Part shown: piece after piece, positions 12,902-25,964 of the stretch
Layout: each line of letters opens with the position of its first letter
How positions within the stretch are numbered: position 1 is the first letter of the stretch
DNA from: Perca fluviatilis
Taxonomy: Eukaryota > Chordata > Actinopteri > Perciformes > Percidae
Length of the DNA stretch: 64,000 nucleotides
Direction of reading: 5' to 3'
Assembly: GCF_010015445.1 (NCBI RefSeq)
Contig: NC_053115.1
Span: forward strand, 11,641,524 to 11,705,523
Position numbers and translations under genes: made by a program
The notes under the pieces: generated by a model
Database searches by the model: none
The model's input: the letters and a program-made list of their open reading frames with translations, nothing else
Told to the model about the DNA's origin: nothing

Positions 12902-13679
12902 ATGTACTGATGGATGAGGTTTAAGTTATTAATGCACCGAATCTAGACAGGGAGAGGGGGCGGGTAGCTTTTTCAAAACTAAAAATATGCTAAAGTATCT
13001 ACGGTACATGACTGTGTGACATAATGTAATATAGCATTGCTTTTTCCACTTCCTTCATTGGAAGAAGCCAAGTTCTCTTCTCCACCCAAGCAAAGACAAC
13101 ATTAGTTTCTGTCTGAAACCAAAAGCCTATCCCTACAGTATGGCAAGACAAAATATGAAATGTTTTCCTCTACTGACTTAGCTTTTATCTCCTCGTCCCT
13201 CCATCCCCAGGTGAGGCCACCCACTTTTTTTGCCCAGATTGCTAACTCTTTTTTTGAGGAGGTGCCAGAGGAAAGTCCCTGGCTTGGGTTTGGGCCTGGT
13301 GAGGGGAATCCACCTCTGAAACTGAGCAGGGGAGAAAAAGGAGAACTGGGAAGACTGGCACTGACAGGAACACAAATGAGAGTTGGAGGAGTGTGACTTT
13401 CACGCCTTCCCCGAAATTCTTTTGTGCTTGAAACTCTCTCTCAACGCTTTTTCTTCCATCGCTTCATCCCCGTGTTGTTCATGCAGCATTCTTCTCCTCT
13501 TTAAATTTTTATTTCTCACTCCATCTCTCAGCTCAGTTCCCATTTTCCTTCCTCTCTCCCTCCCTGCCCGCTCATTCCAGTCTCCTGGTGTGCTGTAATG
13601 GTCCACAGGGATGGTCTTGGCTGCTGCCGACCAAATACAACGAGCATGACTGATTTAAGAACCAAAAGACTGGACTGGA

Positions 13680-13681
<2 letters not shown>

Positions 13682-13757
<76 letters not shown>
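13682..13757. repeat. (GT)n microsatellite
   Basis: Pure GT array of about 76 bp, 165 bp from the inverted CA array at 13923. Confidence 0.98.
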
Positions 13758-13759
<2 letters not shown>

Positions 13760-13919
13760 ACGTACAAGAGAGAGAGAGAGATTAAACAGAGGGAGAGAAA
13801 GTGGAAAGTCCAGGACAAGCTGAAGTAAAAAAATTAAACAACTGAAGGATGAGAAAAAGAGACTGAGCCGTTACAGTCACAGAGAAACCACACATTCAAA
13901 GCTTTAACTGGACCCTATT

Positions 13920-14046
<127 letters not shown>

Positions 14047-15109
14047 TGTAGTAACTTAGTGTGTTTAGTGTGTGTGTGAGAGGAAAGGGACAGCTGTGGA
14101 GCATACATGGTGACATTTAGCAGATGTACAAGCCATGTGCACGCTCACACCAAGACATGACCTAGTCCCAGGCGCTATTTAATCCCTTACAGTCGTGATA
14201 TTACTCATTAAGTGACGCCAATAGAAGGGAAAAGACGAAGATACATTAACATTTTAACCATAGCCTCCTCTATTTTGAAATATTAAGAATACTGTCATAG
14301 CTCAATGTCTGACCTTCCCTTTTCCACGTTTTGTACAGTTGGTAACAGGTAATTTAGGATCTCCTGTGGTAATCAGGTTGGACGTCAGTGTACGGGCTTA
14401 TCTGCTAATGTTAGCTGCCAACCGTTACCTTGAAACCATCCAGCAAATAGACGGTACCGTTTGATTTAACGTCACCGCTCATTTTACACACAGTTTAACA
14501 ACAAAACTAAACGCTGAGTGAACATTACTAGCCATGTTTTTCATGTTGGTTTTGAGTGGTATGCACCCCCCACTAACCTGGAAAACGGTTTTAACACGTT
14601 AATACAGCGTTCTGCAGCGGGGAGTCAAAGGCAGAGGGACCGTCACAGCAGCGTTAGCTAACATTAGCGTCTTGTCTCATCGGGGGTCTGATAAACAGTA
14701 AATTCATCAAAGTCAGTGTGCCCAACACTATTTTCCAATAAACTGTAGCTGTCAAATTTCACGGCACCCGCGTGAGTGCGGATTTCATGCCGCGGCTTTC
14801 GTCGCTGTTTATCACTTATTGAGTGAAGTAGTACTCGCCCTGTTGTTTATTTGGTTTCCATGACTTCGCGAGTGATGACGTCCTGTCACTGTTCCAGTTG
14901 CTCTGCTCACCCTAGGGGGAGAGAGAGAGCGAATGACAGTAGAGCAGACGGCTCTACGACTTTATCACTTTTCATAAACAGCTGAAGGAACGGTGGCGTG
15001 TTGTACATAGCGGAAACCCTGTTGTGCGTCTGCCCTATTTCTGATACCATGGCGTGGGAAATTTTACCGTGGCGCACCGCCACTATGCTATCAACATAGA
15101 GGAAACACA

Positions 15110-15506
15110 GATCCTCGACGTTCCACTTCCGGGATTGCTCCGGTGCCGCAGGAAATTCCACCGGATGCATGTCTTTTCGCCGATGTCAGTTACCTTCCGC
15201 TTTCTTTGTGTTGGAATTTTAAACTCCGGTGGATTTATGAGAACTATGGGTACCTGCTCCTCAGATCTCTGCATGGTAAATTGAGACAGCTAGCTAGACT
15301 ATCTGTCCAATCTGAGTTTTCTCTCGCAAGAACGTACACATTCCGAGGCTATTCTGCAGCGGCTCGGTGCGGAGCTTAGCACCGCTCATGACGATTGTGA
15401 TTGGTTTAAAGAAATGCCAATAAACCAGAGCACGTTTTTTAACTCATCACGGAATGCTGTGTGGACTTGCCAGACCCTCCTCCGCAGCGTGTGGAGGAAG
15501 GGTTGA
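15110..15506. mobile_element. Degraded copy of an abundant percomorph non-autonomous DNA element
   Basis: I recognise the blocks CTTCCGCTTTCTTTGTGTTG, ACTCCGGTGGATTTATGAGA, CAGCTAGCTAGACTATCTGT, GATTGTGATTGGTTTAAAGA and CCAGACCCTCCTCCGCAGCG as one family common in perch-like fish. Internal deletions are likely, and neither terminus is intact, so I give no class. Confidence 0.65.
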
Positions 15507-15937
15507 GGTCGATAACAGTGTAAAATTATTTCTTGTCTCCTGGCCAATGAGCGGAGGTGAATAGACAAAACCAGGAATGGGATACTGTCCCACTGCCAAT
15601 GAGCTGAGCTGAGTAAAAAAAATTAAAAATCACTCACCAGCTACATTTTAGTCAATAAAAAAGTGGTACACTGTACCAGATAGTGGGTACAGCTTTCCAG
15701 CCTCTGGGCCCAGATGGATAGATACATATTATGCTTCTATATGTGGGCTGCAAGTTTGGCGTGCTGCACTCAAATAACGCCTATTAATACCTCCACTGCT
15801 CAACTAGAGGCCACTTTACACTGTCTTATGTAACTGCAGTGTCACAGAGGGCACAGATAGAGGAAGACTATGGTACGTAAACACACAGGAATACACTCCT
15901 CTGCAAATATGCATGCAAATCTCTGAGTGCGCACATG

Positions 15938-15941
<4 letters not shown>

Positions 15942-16034
<93 letters not shown>
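15942..16034. repeat. (CA)n microsatellite
   Basis: Uninterrupted CA array of about 93 bp. Confidence 0.98.
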
Positions 16035-16035
<1 letters not shown>

Positions 16036-17775
16036 ATGCCATAGCAGTGCACAGCTGGTACGACCAGGTGGAGGACAGATGCCCCGCCTCTGGTTTGGCC
16101 TGTGGCCATGGTAACACAATGGGGCCTGGCCAATGGCTGTAGTGTCTGGGGAAGAGGTGGGGGTGGATTTGACACCCAAAGCTATCCAGATGATACAGCC
16201 CACCCACGTTCAACCACATTCCTGCCAAATTATGACAATTAGAAGCTGTAATCGACGGCTGTATGTTTCTGTGGGTTCATCCAGGGCTGAGCAGCAGTCC
16301 GACAATTAGCAAGAGCAAATTTGGCAACATCCAAATGAACAGGGACATTACCAGGAAAACCAGGAACAAGTTGTTTGCAAACGTTGTAAGTTTTCGTGAG
16401 TCTTTTGTAATAAATAGCGTTTGTTTCCCACATGGAGAAGCTGTGTTTACGTGATTTACAGTGCAATAAACCATAACTAAAATATTATGTTGTAATGTGT
16501 TGAAAGAGCTGAACTTTGAGCAGTCCCACAGGCTCAAAGTACAGAGAGAAGGGCAGCATTAAAAAAAAAACAGAAAGAAACGAAGGATAAAAGGAGGAAT
16601 GATAAAGGAGAAAACTGAATAAAAGCTGAGTGATGAGTGTGAGACCTTTTTAAATCAGAGGCTGCAAATTACTAACAGATAATGGGTGTGTGTGGTTTGT
16701 CTGTTTGAGAGAAAGAGACAAAGGCAAACACAGAGAGAAAGCTAAGTTTGTCTGAAGTGGTGGCCAGCTGGGTCAACTCTCATTCCTCTAGCGAGGGGAG
16801 GTAAGGAGAGGGCGGGGGGAGGGGGAGATGGGGTAGATCCAGGAGGGAGGGAATCCAAGAAAACACAGAAGAGAAGAATGATAGAAAGACATCAACAGCA
16901 GATGACAAGGAAGTGAGATTAAGACCATTAGTCACATACTATCGGGAAGAGGGTGGGGACACGGAACAGAAAAGAAGGAAAGAGAATGACATGAAAGATC
17001 AATCTTTGCTCTGCAGTGTTTTTTTCCCCCAACCAGCAAGTCTGTCTGTTTCATCAGTGTCTTCGTAGGTGATAGTCAACTTGGACTGAGAAAAAAAAAA
17101 ACTAAAAACAAGGTGATGAGGGGAATACATAACTCTTGAACACTCTCAAACCTTAGTCCTTTTTAATTATGCCATGGAATGTACAGTGGCCAGACATTTC
17201 ATATCATTTAAAGCTCTGATATACTATAAAACTGACCAAACTGAGGCTCAATTGTCACTTAACTGGTGAAAGTGAAACCAAAAATATTCCAACACACACA
17301 ACCATACAGAGTGATGGCAGTGCAGCAGCATCACTTGATAAGAAATGGCAAAGGCATCAGGATAATGTGTGCCACCAGCAGCATCTGAGGAAATGCCTCT
17401 AGTATCTGTGTTTACGTCCGTGTCCCTGACAAAGCAGCCTCTGACACATGTCACTGAGCATTAAATCTGGTCCTCTTCCCCGTCAGTGTGCTTTCTAGCC
17501 ATCTCTCTCAGTCTCCTCCTGCAGGGCACTGTGCTTAAAATAAAGTTAAAATCACTGTTATTGAGATTAAAAAAAGAAAGAAGTGAAAACTGTTTATGTT
17601 AATGTCACCTCTTTGACATACACACGGAACATGGTAAACTAGTGAGAAGGCTTCCCCTTCACCAAAATAGGCGAGAGAAGAAGAAAGCACGGAAAAGTTT
17701 CCAGACAGTCAGCCGAGTGCACTGGACTGTCACAAGATTGCTTTTTATAGAAGTGCTCTTTATTTTGTCTATTTC

Positions 17776-17777
<2 letters not shown>

Positions 17778-17858
<81 letters not shown>
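17778..17858. repeat. (CT)n(CA)n compound microsatellite
   Basis: About 11 CT units pass directly into about 30 CA units at 17799. Confidence 0.97.
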
Positions 17859-17860
<2 letters not shown>

Positions 17861-18561
17861 GCCAGCTTATCTCGCCCTTTCACTTCCTCTGGTCTCCCTC
17901 ACACTGCCCCACAGACAGAAACAGGAAGTGTGTATGAGCAGGGGAAATTGACAATATAGAAAACGGAGGAAATCCTTTCGTCCTAGATTACCCTCTCTCA
18001 CACATGTGTACAACCACAAAAACACACACACACACACAAAGACAATTACACAAACATGCAATCAAAGAGATAAGGCCAGTAACAGTAACACACACGCATA
18101 CTGATTAGAGCAAACTTGACTCAAAGCCATGGAGACATTAACTAACCACTCGGTCACTCGGCCTATGTTAATTCCATACAATGTGTAATTTGTGCGATTA
18201 GATTAGGTTAACATTAAAGTGAACTGAACTGCCACAATGGCAAACAATCAGTAGTTTACAGGCGAAAATATAGCTTCAAAGTGGCCAAAAAAGGAACCAA
18301 GATGACGTACCGAGCCCAGCATGGATGGCTATTACTCAGTCTCCCGTTCTCCTGCTTCCTGACTCATGTAAACACACACCCACAAACTTTCAGAAACTAC
18401 AAACACACAATGCACGCTAATAGATTTCTCAAAGGGTAACCACACATTGCTATTAGCTCATTATACACAGAAGGAGGCCTGCATGCTCGCTCAATCGCTC
18501 CTCTCCACTCACAAACCGAACCGTTCGCGTCCCAACAGACCGGACACATGCATGCACACGC

Positions 18562-18564
<3 letters not shown>

Positions 18565-18612
<48 letters not shown>

Positions 18613-18643
18613 CACAACACACACACACACACACACAACACAC

Positions 18644-18675
<32 letters not shown>
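18565..18675. repeat. Interrupted (CA)n microsatellite
   Basis: A CA array broken by AACA steps at about 18610-18645. Confidence 0.96.
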
Positions 18676-18677
<2 letters not shown>

Positions 18678-19536
18678 TAAGCAGCAGCATGGGTGCTCAG
18701 CAGGATTTAGAGGACAATTAAAAAGCTCAATTAGACTTATATTCTTATTTCCAGAAACAAGTGTGTTACAGATGGCGTGGCTCGCTCTTTTGCGTTTAAA
18801 AACACACACTTTGCTGGTTTCCTCCTGGGAGACAACACAGGGGAGATGTAGAGAGGAGGAGGGGATTGGATGTAAATATGTCTAATGGTGCTGCGTTTGC
18901 CAGGCTGTTGGGATAAGTGCCCGACGAAAATGTATCCCACATCCTTAAAATGCAATACTGCTGATACTAATATGGTTTTGCATGTTTTCAAAAGGCAACT
19001 CACTTGGCTTTATGGTGATGTTTGCTCGCTCAGTGATTGAAGATTAAGACCGACTGCGTTTGTGTTGTTTCACAAATACATTCACAACTTTGTTTTGTTC
19101 CCTATCTCTCTCTCATTTCCTCCCTCCAGCCTTAAACTATTTACAGCTCTGCCTCTCAAACCCTGCCCATTCTCTGGCCTTTTCTTACAAAGTTCCCCTC
19201 TTTGCCTCTCTTTTCTTCCTCTTCCTCCTCCTTTGCGTCGCTTCCAGTAAAACTAAGTATCACAGTCCCATTGTCTTCCTCTCCTGCATCCTCCAAGTTT
19301 TTTTTCCCCGATGCCAAGTGTGTTGTGTCAGCCGCTGCATACATCCACTGTTTGTGTGTGTACCTGGGAAAATTGCTCTCGGCCAGGTCACAAACTTTGG
19401 ATAGACGATACCTTTCCATTCAGAAAAAAAAAGTCACAAGACACACACGCTCACACACAAACCCACACATGCAAGTGACAGATGGTCCAACCTGTAGGTT
19501 TTCCACGGCCCATTTGCTTCAATGTCCGCCCTAACT

Positions 19537-19538
<2 letters not shown>

Positions 19539-19587
<49 letters not shown>

Positions 19588-19588
19588 C
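19539..19588. repeat. (CA)n(GA)n compound microsatellite
   Basis: CA units to about 19573, then GA units. Confidence 0.95.
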
Positions 19589-20604
19589 GCACACTCACTC
19601 ACATATGCAGAGAGAGCAATAAATTCAAACCAGCACAATACAACCCCCGCAACGGACATGGTGGGAGCCACAGCTAATGCCAGAAAAACATACCAACTTC
19701 CAGAGTTCATCTAGAGGTAAACTTGATTCACTCCCACAGGAGGGCATGGGATGCAGTGCTTCAACGATGAAGGAACTTGGCACTGTATGAAATACTTTTC
19801 TTCTGCCATTCAAACTGTCAGCTTCTCCGACTTTAACTGGTACAAGCTGATAAACCTGATTTCAACAGCAGCTGGATTATTATTTTTTTTTTTTTCTCAC
19901 TTTTGTTTATTTATTGTTTGGCAGTTAAATGTATTGTCAATACTGTGGCATATTTTCAAAGTCATTCAAGTTTAGCAGCTTACGGAAAATAATGTAAGCT
20001 TTCAATCACAAAGACAAAGAAAACAATAACATGGGAAATCAGTGGTTCCTGTGAGTCACCAGCAGTATCTAAAATGTTTTATCGGAGATCTTTTCCTGTC
20101 ATTGTACATCACTTTGCGGTTTATGGTTGTAGAGTAAAGACTGTAGGCCTTACTTAGAAGGTGATGAGTTGGTGGGTCTCTGAAGAGCTCTGAACTGTGA
20201 AAATATCAGACGATAAGCCCACTACTAATATCTCCCTCTGGCGGAAACTTGTCTTTTCTCTAATCCTTCCTCTCTTTTTCTCCTTATTTCTCTCCTTCTC
20301 TTCAAGCTGTCTTTTTCTCTTTGTCTATAGCGATGGTCAAATTGACCGCTAGCCAAGCCTTTTCAGCAGCTGATTGGTAAGGTCTTACAGAAAGGTGCCC
20401 TCAATTTCCAACATTACCTTGCTATATAATCTCTCTCTCTACCCTAAAATCCCATGGAAGATGGTTTGTAACCCACAGCAGCCTGGGAGAGAAATGGGGA
20501 TGAAAACACACACACGACACACACACTTTCATGCACGCACATGCGGAACAATTGGCATTCACACACCCACAAATAAAAGAGCAAGAACTGTGGCTGACAC
20601 ACAC

Positions 20605-20607
20605 AGA

Positions 20608-20680
<73 letters not shown>
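20605..20680. repeat. (GA)n microsatellite
   Basis: GA array of about 76 bp; the pre-mRNA carries it as CU. Confidence 0.97.
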
Positions 20681-20682
<2 letters not shown>

Positions 20683-21382
20683 AACTCAGAGATGGAGCTA
20701 AGAAGTCCCAGTGGGAAAAGCCACTTTCCGGAACATTTTACTCAATTTGCATTGCTCCTGGCTCCATCGCTCTCTCTGAGGAGAGGATATGGGAATGAAG
20801 AACAAGTCACAGGGTGTGTGTATCTGTGTGAGTCAATGTATGTGTCTCCAAAGAGTGTCATAACTAACGGGTTGGAGAAAACATGTACGTCAGTTAAGTC
20901 AGCACTGAGAAATATGCATATGTTAATGCTTTAGAACAAAAAAAAAAAGGCTTGCTTGTGCATTTTAAAAGCTGCATACTCACTTGTTCAGCTACTACAT
21001 CCATCTATCCAGGCATCCAGTCATTCAATACTCCATTTATTTATTCCCAAACTGTTTCACTGAATTCAGGTTTGACTGTTAATGAAATTGGCTCTATATA
21101 AATGTGTTTTACACATATTAGCACTGGCGGACTTAACAGACTTAACTTAATGTGAATCAGAAGGCCGTAAACAAGCACGCAAACACATTTTGGTGAACAT
21201 CCAAGATTTCATAAAATCAGGACATGCCCCTTGTGGCTTTTACCAGTCTACCGAGGACCCTGCATTTCGAAACTACCGCACACACACACGCACGCACACA
21301 GTGGGAGAGTGTGATGCAGGACCAATGCATTAGAGAGATGATGCAATGAGAGGAGTCAGAGCCGCGAGCAATCAGTCTGATT

Positions 21383-21384
<2 letters not shown>

Positions 21385-21457
<73 letters not shown>
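21385..21457. repeat. (GT)n microsatellite followed by pyrimidine tract
   Basis: GT array of about 73 bp; 21458-21770 is strongly C/T-rich. Confidence 0.97.
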
Positions 21458-21458
<1 letters not shown>

Positions 21459-21841
21459 CCTCTCCCCCCCCTCCTCCCTTTTCCCCTCCTTCATCTCTCC
21501 ATTCTTCTTTCCATCCACTATTTCCTTCCGTTAAGTCTTTACTTCATTGTTTTCCTTTACTCCTTTATCTTTTTCCTTTCTTTTTCCTTGTTTCCATACC
21601 TTTCTTTCATTATCTCCTTTCTTTTTGTAATCCATTGTCTCCTTCCCCTCTCCTCCTTTCATTTTTTTAATGTTTCCTGTTTCCTAGTAAACTACTTCCA
21701 CTTCCATCTGTTCTTCTATTTCCTCCTTCCTTTCATCATCCATTCTTTTCACTTCATCAAAGTAATCAATAAGTGGTAATGTCCATGGTCCGTTTCCTAA
21801 TATGATTATTGTACATTCTACAACACATCTCCTTTTCTCTA

Positions 21842-21843
<2 letters not shown>

Positions 21844-21879
<36 letters not shown>

Positions 21880-22047
21880 ATATATTATATATATATATAC
21901 TATATATGTGTTGATTATTATTATCTTTATCTATATATATTATATATTATTATATTCTTATCTAATATCATATATGTATATATCATATAATAATAAAATA
22001 TAATATAATATTATATATATGTCCCCCCACACACACACACACACACT
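21844..22047. repeat. GT - AT-rich - CA symmetric compound repeat
   Basis: A (GT)n run (21844-21875) passes into about 150 bp of TATA-type sequence, then into (CA)n at 22029-22047. The outer arrays are complementary to each other, so the whole is an imperfect large palindrome. Confidence 0.9.
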
Positions 22048-23476
22048 ATAAAAATATATGTAAAGCGGTCTATAAAGTTTTGCAATTAAGTCACAGAGGA
22101 AGAAGAGATTTTTTTTTTTACGGTTTAAGCATTGTGTGGACACAAAACAAAAGAAGAAAATAAACTATTTTCAAATCAATCCACATTACTGTGGACAATA
22201 TGTCTCACCTGATCTTTACTTTCTGGTCCTGGAGGTCACTAACAATTACAATCTTACCACTTTATCAGAAGGAGCAATCAAAAGCTAATTTCCCTTAAAG
22301 CCTTGACTCTAATCACCTAGAGGGACAAACAATAGCCAAGAGCTCCTGAGAGCTACCTTCTTCCAAATTAGCTCACCCCAGGCCCTTTCCAATAATTTCA
22401 AGTGGATTTGTGCCTCTAATGTGCTCCTTAATGTGATGGAAAAGTGAAAGCTATGCGTGCAAGAAAAGGCTATTTTGATTTGGGCTTTTACAAAGGAATC
22501 TTTGTATGATGAGTTTAGGACCAGGCATAACGGTGATGTTAAATGTTTAGATGCCTGTTCCAGTAGTGTCATGTTATGTCATGTTAGTAGTCATACCAAG
22601 CAAAATGTAAACAAGTGTACCGGTGAGTATAGAATTGATTTATGTTAACAATGTATGCAAGAGTATATCGTCAGCATTATATTCAAGACAGATCCCTGCA
22701 GTAGCACGACATTAATAGCGTGACTGGCTACAGTTCACAAAGGGCTGTGAATGTTCAGTATATTACAGGGTATTTGAAAGGACTATAGCAAACCGCAATC
22801 GGCACTGCAGCAATCGAAACTGTCTAGTATAGGAAGCCCTGTGTAGCTTACATAACCTCACTAGGAAATTCTGTCAAGGATAGGTGTAATAAATGGCATT
22901 ATATTGTGACCCACAGCACCGATGTCAAATCCTATTGTGAGGTCCGTGACACACTGACACAGACGGCGTGGCAAAAGTCTCAGAAAGAAGTTGAGTAGGG
23001 TACAATTGCAGCTGGGCCAGTTACTGCACATGAACTTTATCTGGCTGCTTCTCTCCGTCTCTCTAACACACTTCCTTCCCAGCGGCAGCCTTGACCCTCT
23101 TGCCTCCTCTTCACTCCACCGCGTCACTAAATGCAGCCATTTTGGCTCCCGTAGGGCCCATGATAGAGCTTTGGTCGCCTCCCGGTCACATTCATACCAC
23201 TGGGCCCGTAATGAAACTATGGATTTTCCATCGGAGTCCTGACACTAACTGCCTGTTTGTCGTGCATTCGGTGTCTGCGGTGCTATTCTGTACTGTATAT
23301 ATGGAGAGGAGAGAAAAGATTCCCCCTGCAACACCATTACCGTAATTCTTTTCACATTTTTCTGGCAATGGTAATGGTTTGTCAGCTGAGTATCATTAAC
23401 CCACTGCTGTATTGCCTTAGAGTCAAGAAATGTGAAGACAGCTTTTGAATGATAGTAAGGGGGGGGGGGGGAATAC

Positions 23477-23610
23477 ACTTCAATTTTATTTATAGTATCA
23501 ATTCATAACAAGAGTTATCTCAAGACACTTTACAGATAGAGTAGGTCTAGACCACACTCTATAATTTACAAAGACCCAACAATTCCAGTAATTCCCCCAA
23601 GAGCAAGCAT
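23477..23610 (+). repeat. Dispersed teleost repeat (LINE/SINE tail type), longer copy
   Basis: It shares the CAATTTTATTTATAGTATCA motif with the copy at 304. It then continues through the characteristic TCTCAAGACACTTTACAGAT and GGTCTAGACC blocks seen in many fish repeats. A run of 13 G precedes it at 23459-23471. Confidence 0.65.
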
Positions 23611-23944
23611 TACCTATTCTGTACTATTCTTATATTGTCAAATATGAGCTAATTCCCACTTTTTATTAAGTTTGTATTACCTAATTAGGAATATTTACGT
23701 ATTTAAGTCAAAATTCTACAGTGCAGTTGTAATCAGATGTTATATCAAAGCAATAGAGAGTGTAGACTGAATCCTGTTTGGAGCCACTGTGTTGTGCATG
23801 GTTGAGCATGTCCTCACAAACACAGAGCTCATCTGAGCACACAAACATGAAGACAGAATGAACATGTCGACGGAGTTAATGAGCGAGTGTGCTGTCTCTG
23901 CAGTTTTAATCTCTCTCTTCCTCACATTTCTGTCTCCTGCTCTT

Positions 23945-24049
<105 letters not shown>

Positions 24050-25163
24050 GTAAACATGACCTACAAGCCCACTTATTTCCAATCCCAGTGCAAACTGCAG
24101 TCCCAGCACTGTGCTCCTGCTGTATGGAGCTCTAACGTTCAGCAATGTTGCAGCAACCCAGTTTCAATGTTGTGACTGTGTTCCAATCCCCTGCCTGCAC
24201 CACAAACATCAATGCTCCCTGTGACTCTCTCTCTTCCTTCCTCTTCCTCACTATCGCCAGACGTGGCTGCCCTGGCTGCTGTTGCCACGGCAACCGAGGA
24301 GCAGGCCCGCCACTGGGGGATTTGGAGACAACTTGGAGTAAAGACCCCTATGTTATTGGAGCCTTATTATTGGGTGTGTGTGCTTGTGTGTGCTCGGGTG
24401 TGACTGTGTTTATTGTTGTGTGCTCAAAACCCTCAGATATCTTCTGCAGAGTAATAAAACAGGTCTCTCACGGGGGCATCGGTGCAGTTGAAAGCCATAC
24501 CCCCACAACGGCACAGGAGGACAAATACAATTTAGAGGCAACAATGAAAGCCAAAGGTACACTCATATTTAACGTCAGACCCGTCAATGATTTAACTACA
24601 AGGAAATACAATAGAGGGACAACCGAGTGAGAGAAAGAACAGAAATCAAAAGGGAAAAGAAGAGGGAAGCCAACTGAGGAAGAAGCCCATGCACTCATGG
24701 CATTCTCCCCCTCTCTCTCTTACATACACACCCTCTGTGCTGGCCCTATCCATTCCAAGGTTATCAGTAATCCAATAGGTTTCCCTGGAAGCAGGCAGTT
24801 TTCCAGAGACACATCCAATATCCTGAAAGCAGAAACATCCGGAAGGAATTCCTACCAAGTGACACAGAGTTCCCTCTCTTCCTGTCTTTCTCTATGACAG
24901 GATGAAGGGGTTCCGTCCATCCTCTGCTATTCCTTTCATCTGTTCTGCCCATTTCTTTTTTTGTGTCCGGGACATTCATGGGTTTCACATTCAAGCTTCA
25001 GTGCGTAGTCACACACAGTATGTGCGGACTTCTTCCACATGAATACTGGTACATTTGCATAAAGACATGATGGCCCCAACACTTTCTGCCAATCATGTCT
25101 TTAAAAACACCCTAACTGCTACACTACAGAAAGAAACCGTATAACTGTATTCTCTCAGATCAT

Positions 25164-25164
<1 letters not shown>

Positions 25165-25244
<80 letters not shown>
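25165..25244. repeat. (CA)n microsatellite
   Basis: Uninterrupted CA array of about 80 bp. Confidence 0.98.
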
Positions 25245-25246
<2 letters not shown>

Positions 25247-25902
25247 AATGCATAAAAAAAACAAGGGTTAAGTAAGACGGTCTTGTGTTATTTCTGGGCC
25301 ACTAGTTCCCTGCCAGTGACCCATAAATAGACAGCACAAGGCTCTTATGGATGATGACACAGCTGGGAGTCCTAAGGCTGATGCTTGGAGCGAACACAGG
25401 CTGAAGATGCAGGGGTGAGCATCAAACAGTGGGGTGGAGTTACATGGACTTAAGCTACATGGACTTCTTCACTCGTGACAAATAATTCAATCTCTACAAA
25501 AATCCATTGAAATCCACTGAAGAGGACTTTAGTTGGTGTACAATACAAGAAAGCAGTCCATAAAGTATTTACATGATGCTTTAACAGGACCATATAATGA
25601 CCATCCCTGTAATGTATAGTGTCCTTAGTTGCTGCACATGGAAAAACTGCTGCAGTTCATGCAGAGTTCTCATGTTTCCTGCTCATTTTTCCTATGGTGT
25701 GCGCCTGTGTACTTGCATCCGTAAATGAGTGTTTGAGTGTAAATGTGTGCGTGTATGCAGCCTCTCTCTGGGGACCCTGTTTGCAGTGCTTCAATTAGCC
25801 TAATCCACCAGCAACACATGGACGGATGAGCGGAGAAGGAGAGGGGTACGGGGATGGTTGGAGGGAGAGGTGACAGATAGGAGAGGGGAGACAGAGGATA
25901 AT

Positions 25903-25964
25903 AACACACACACACCCCCCACCCACCCACCCACCCACACACCCACCCACCCACCCACCCACAC
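25903..25964. repeat. (CA)n(CCCA)n compound repeat
   Basis: Short CA run then CCCA units; the minus strand is GGGT-type. Confidence 0.93.

Noticed and set aside
14340..14900. Moderately CpG-rich stretch considered as a promoter or leader exon
   Set aside because: It lies deep inside the intron between coding exons 2 and 3, next to a degraded repeat, with no splice or start signal that I can support.
20374..20934. 186-residue open frame on the + strand
   Set aside because: It runs through a GA microsatellite and has no recognisable domain; the flanks are ordinary intron.
24145..24630. 161-residue open frame on the + strand
   Set aside because: No recognisable domain and no splice-site support; composition is like the surrounding intron.
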